Both the position numbers and the translations under genes were made by a program. From contig DUNA01000065.1 of NCBI GenBank assembly GCA_012839605.1, forward strand, positions 1 through 61,110: a stretch of 61,110 nt of DNA, read 5' to 3'. This document shows positions 61,098-61,110 of the stretch, one piece after another. The notes beneath the pieces are model-generated. The model worked only from the letters and a program-made list of their open reading frames with translations. It searched no databases and had not been told where the DNA came from. Position 1 is the first letter of the stretch; every line of letters begins with the position of its first letter. The stretch comes from Bacteroidales bacterium (GTDB lineage Bacteria > Bacteroidota > Bacteroidia > Bacteroidales > UBA932).

Positions 61098-61110
61098 CCA
61101 ATTTGAGTGA

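Overview
The window looks like a chromosomal segment of a Bacteroidales bacterium (Bacteroidetes). Supporting signs are a two-gene S46-peptidase/butyrate physiology (DPP11-type peptidase; acetate kinase, phosphate butyryltransferase and butyrate kinase), BACON and fimbrillin/FISUMP lipoproteins, a small RRM RNA-binding protein, the clpC-gyrA-TPR gene order, a PurF-like paralogue typical of Bacteroides relatives, and promoter matches of the Bacteroidetes type (TTTG, about 19-21 nt, TAnnTTTG). I cannot name the species. The first 46 kb is mostly conserved core plus surface genes; from about 46 kb to the end it becomes an AT-richer accessory island with every gene on the minus strand.

Layout: 1-5.6 kb, sugar-nucleotide and polysaccharide genes (rmlA end, rmlB, ugd, a Wzx-like flippase, a family 2 glycosyltransferase); 5.6-8.5 kb, a DPP11-type peptidase followed by four tandem 28-35 residue hydrophobic microprotein ORFs closed by a strong terminator; 8.5-14.3 kb, an RRM protein, a PurF-like enzyme, a REP-associated transposase (RAYT-A) and ComEC; 14.4-17.8 kb, ackA-ptb-buk; 17.8-26 kb, TPR protein, gyrA, clpC, a flavodoxin-fold protein and a transaldolase-like aldolase; 26.3-28 kb, a second transposase (RAYT-B) inside a cluster of its repeats; 28-31.7 kb, an SDR protein and two BACON lipoproteins; 31.7-41.2 kb, an ABC transporter / nucleotidyltransferase / PqqD / S26-like peptidase / HprK-like kinase set that is split by a YhaN-YhaO-like ATPase-nuclease pair; 41.3-47 kb, a fimbrillin-FISUMP lipoprotein gene with an amber codon in its signal peptide, CotH, a DUF234 ATPase and a metallo-beta-lactamase-fold protein.

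47-61 kb is a defence and toxin-antitoxin island: PIN/ImmA/XRE, AbiE, a pRiA4b-ORF3-like gene, two DUF4143 ATPases, HipBA, a three-gene HipBST set and the C/D end of a Qat system whose qatB is cut short at the window edge. Copies of one repeat family lie between nearly all of these modules, so the island reads as cassettes separated by homologous repeats.

The main theme is two distinct REP/REPIN families, each clustered around its own RAYT. Family A has arms around GCACCATCTTGAGGCTGGG; family B has arms around GGCGCGCC..GATC..GGCGCGCC. Both form inverted pairs with spacers of about 60-70 nt. Several copies have entered coding sequence: they supply the C-terminus and stop codon of RmlA, of RAYT-B and of a DUF4143 ATPase (all three end in Gln-Ile-stop), an N-terminal insert in RmlB, and a repetitive tail on RmlB and on RAYT-A. 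A second theme is in-frame minisatellite expansion within housekeeping proteins (PurF-like, ComEC, flavodoxin, glycosyltransferase). All calls come from reading the sequence; no database search was run.
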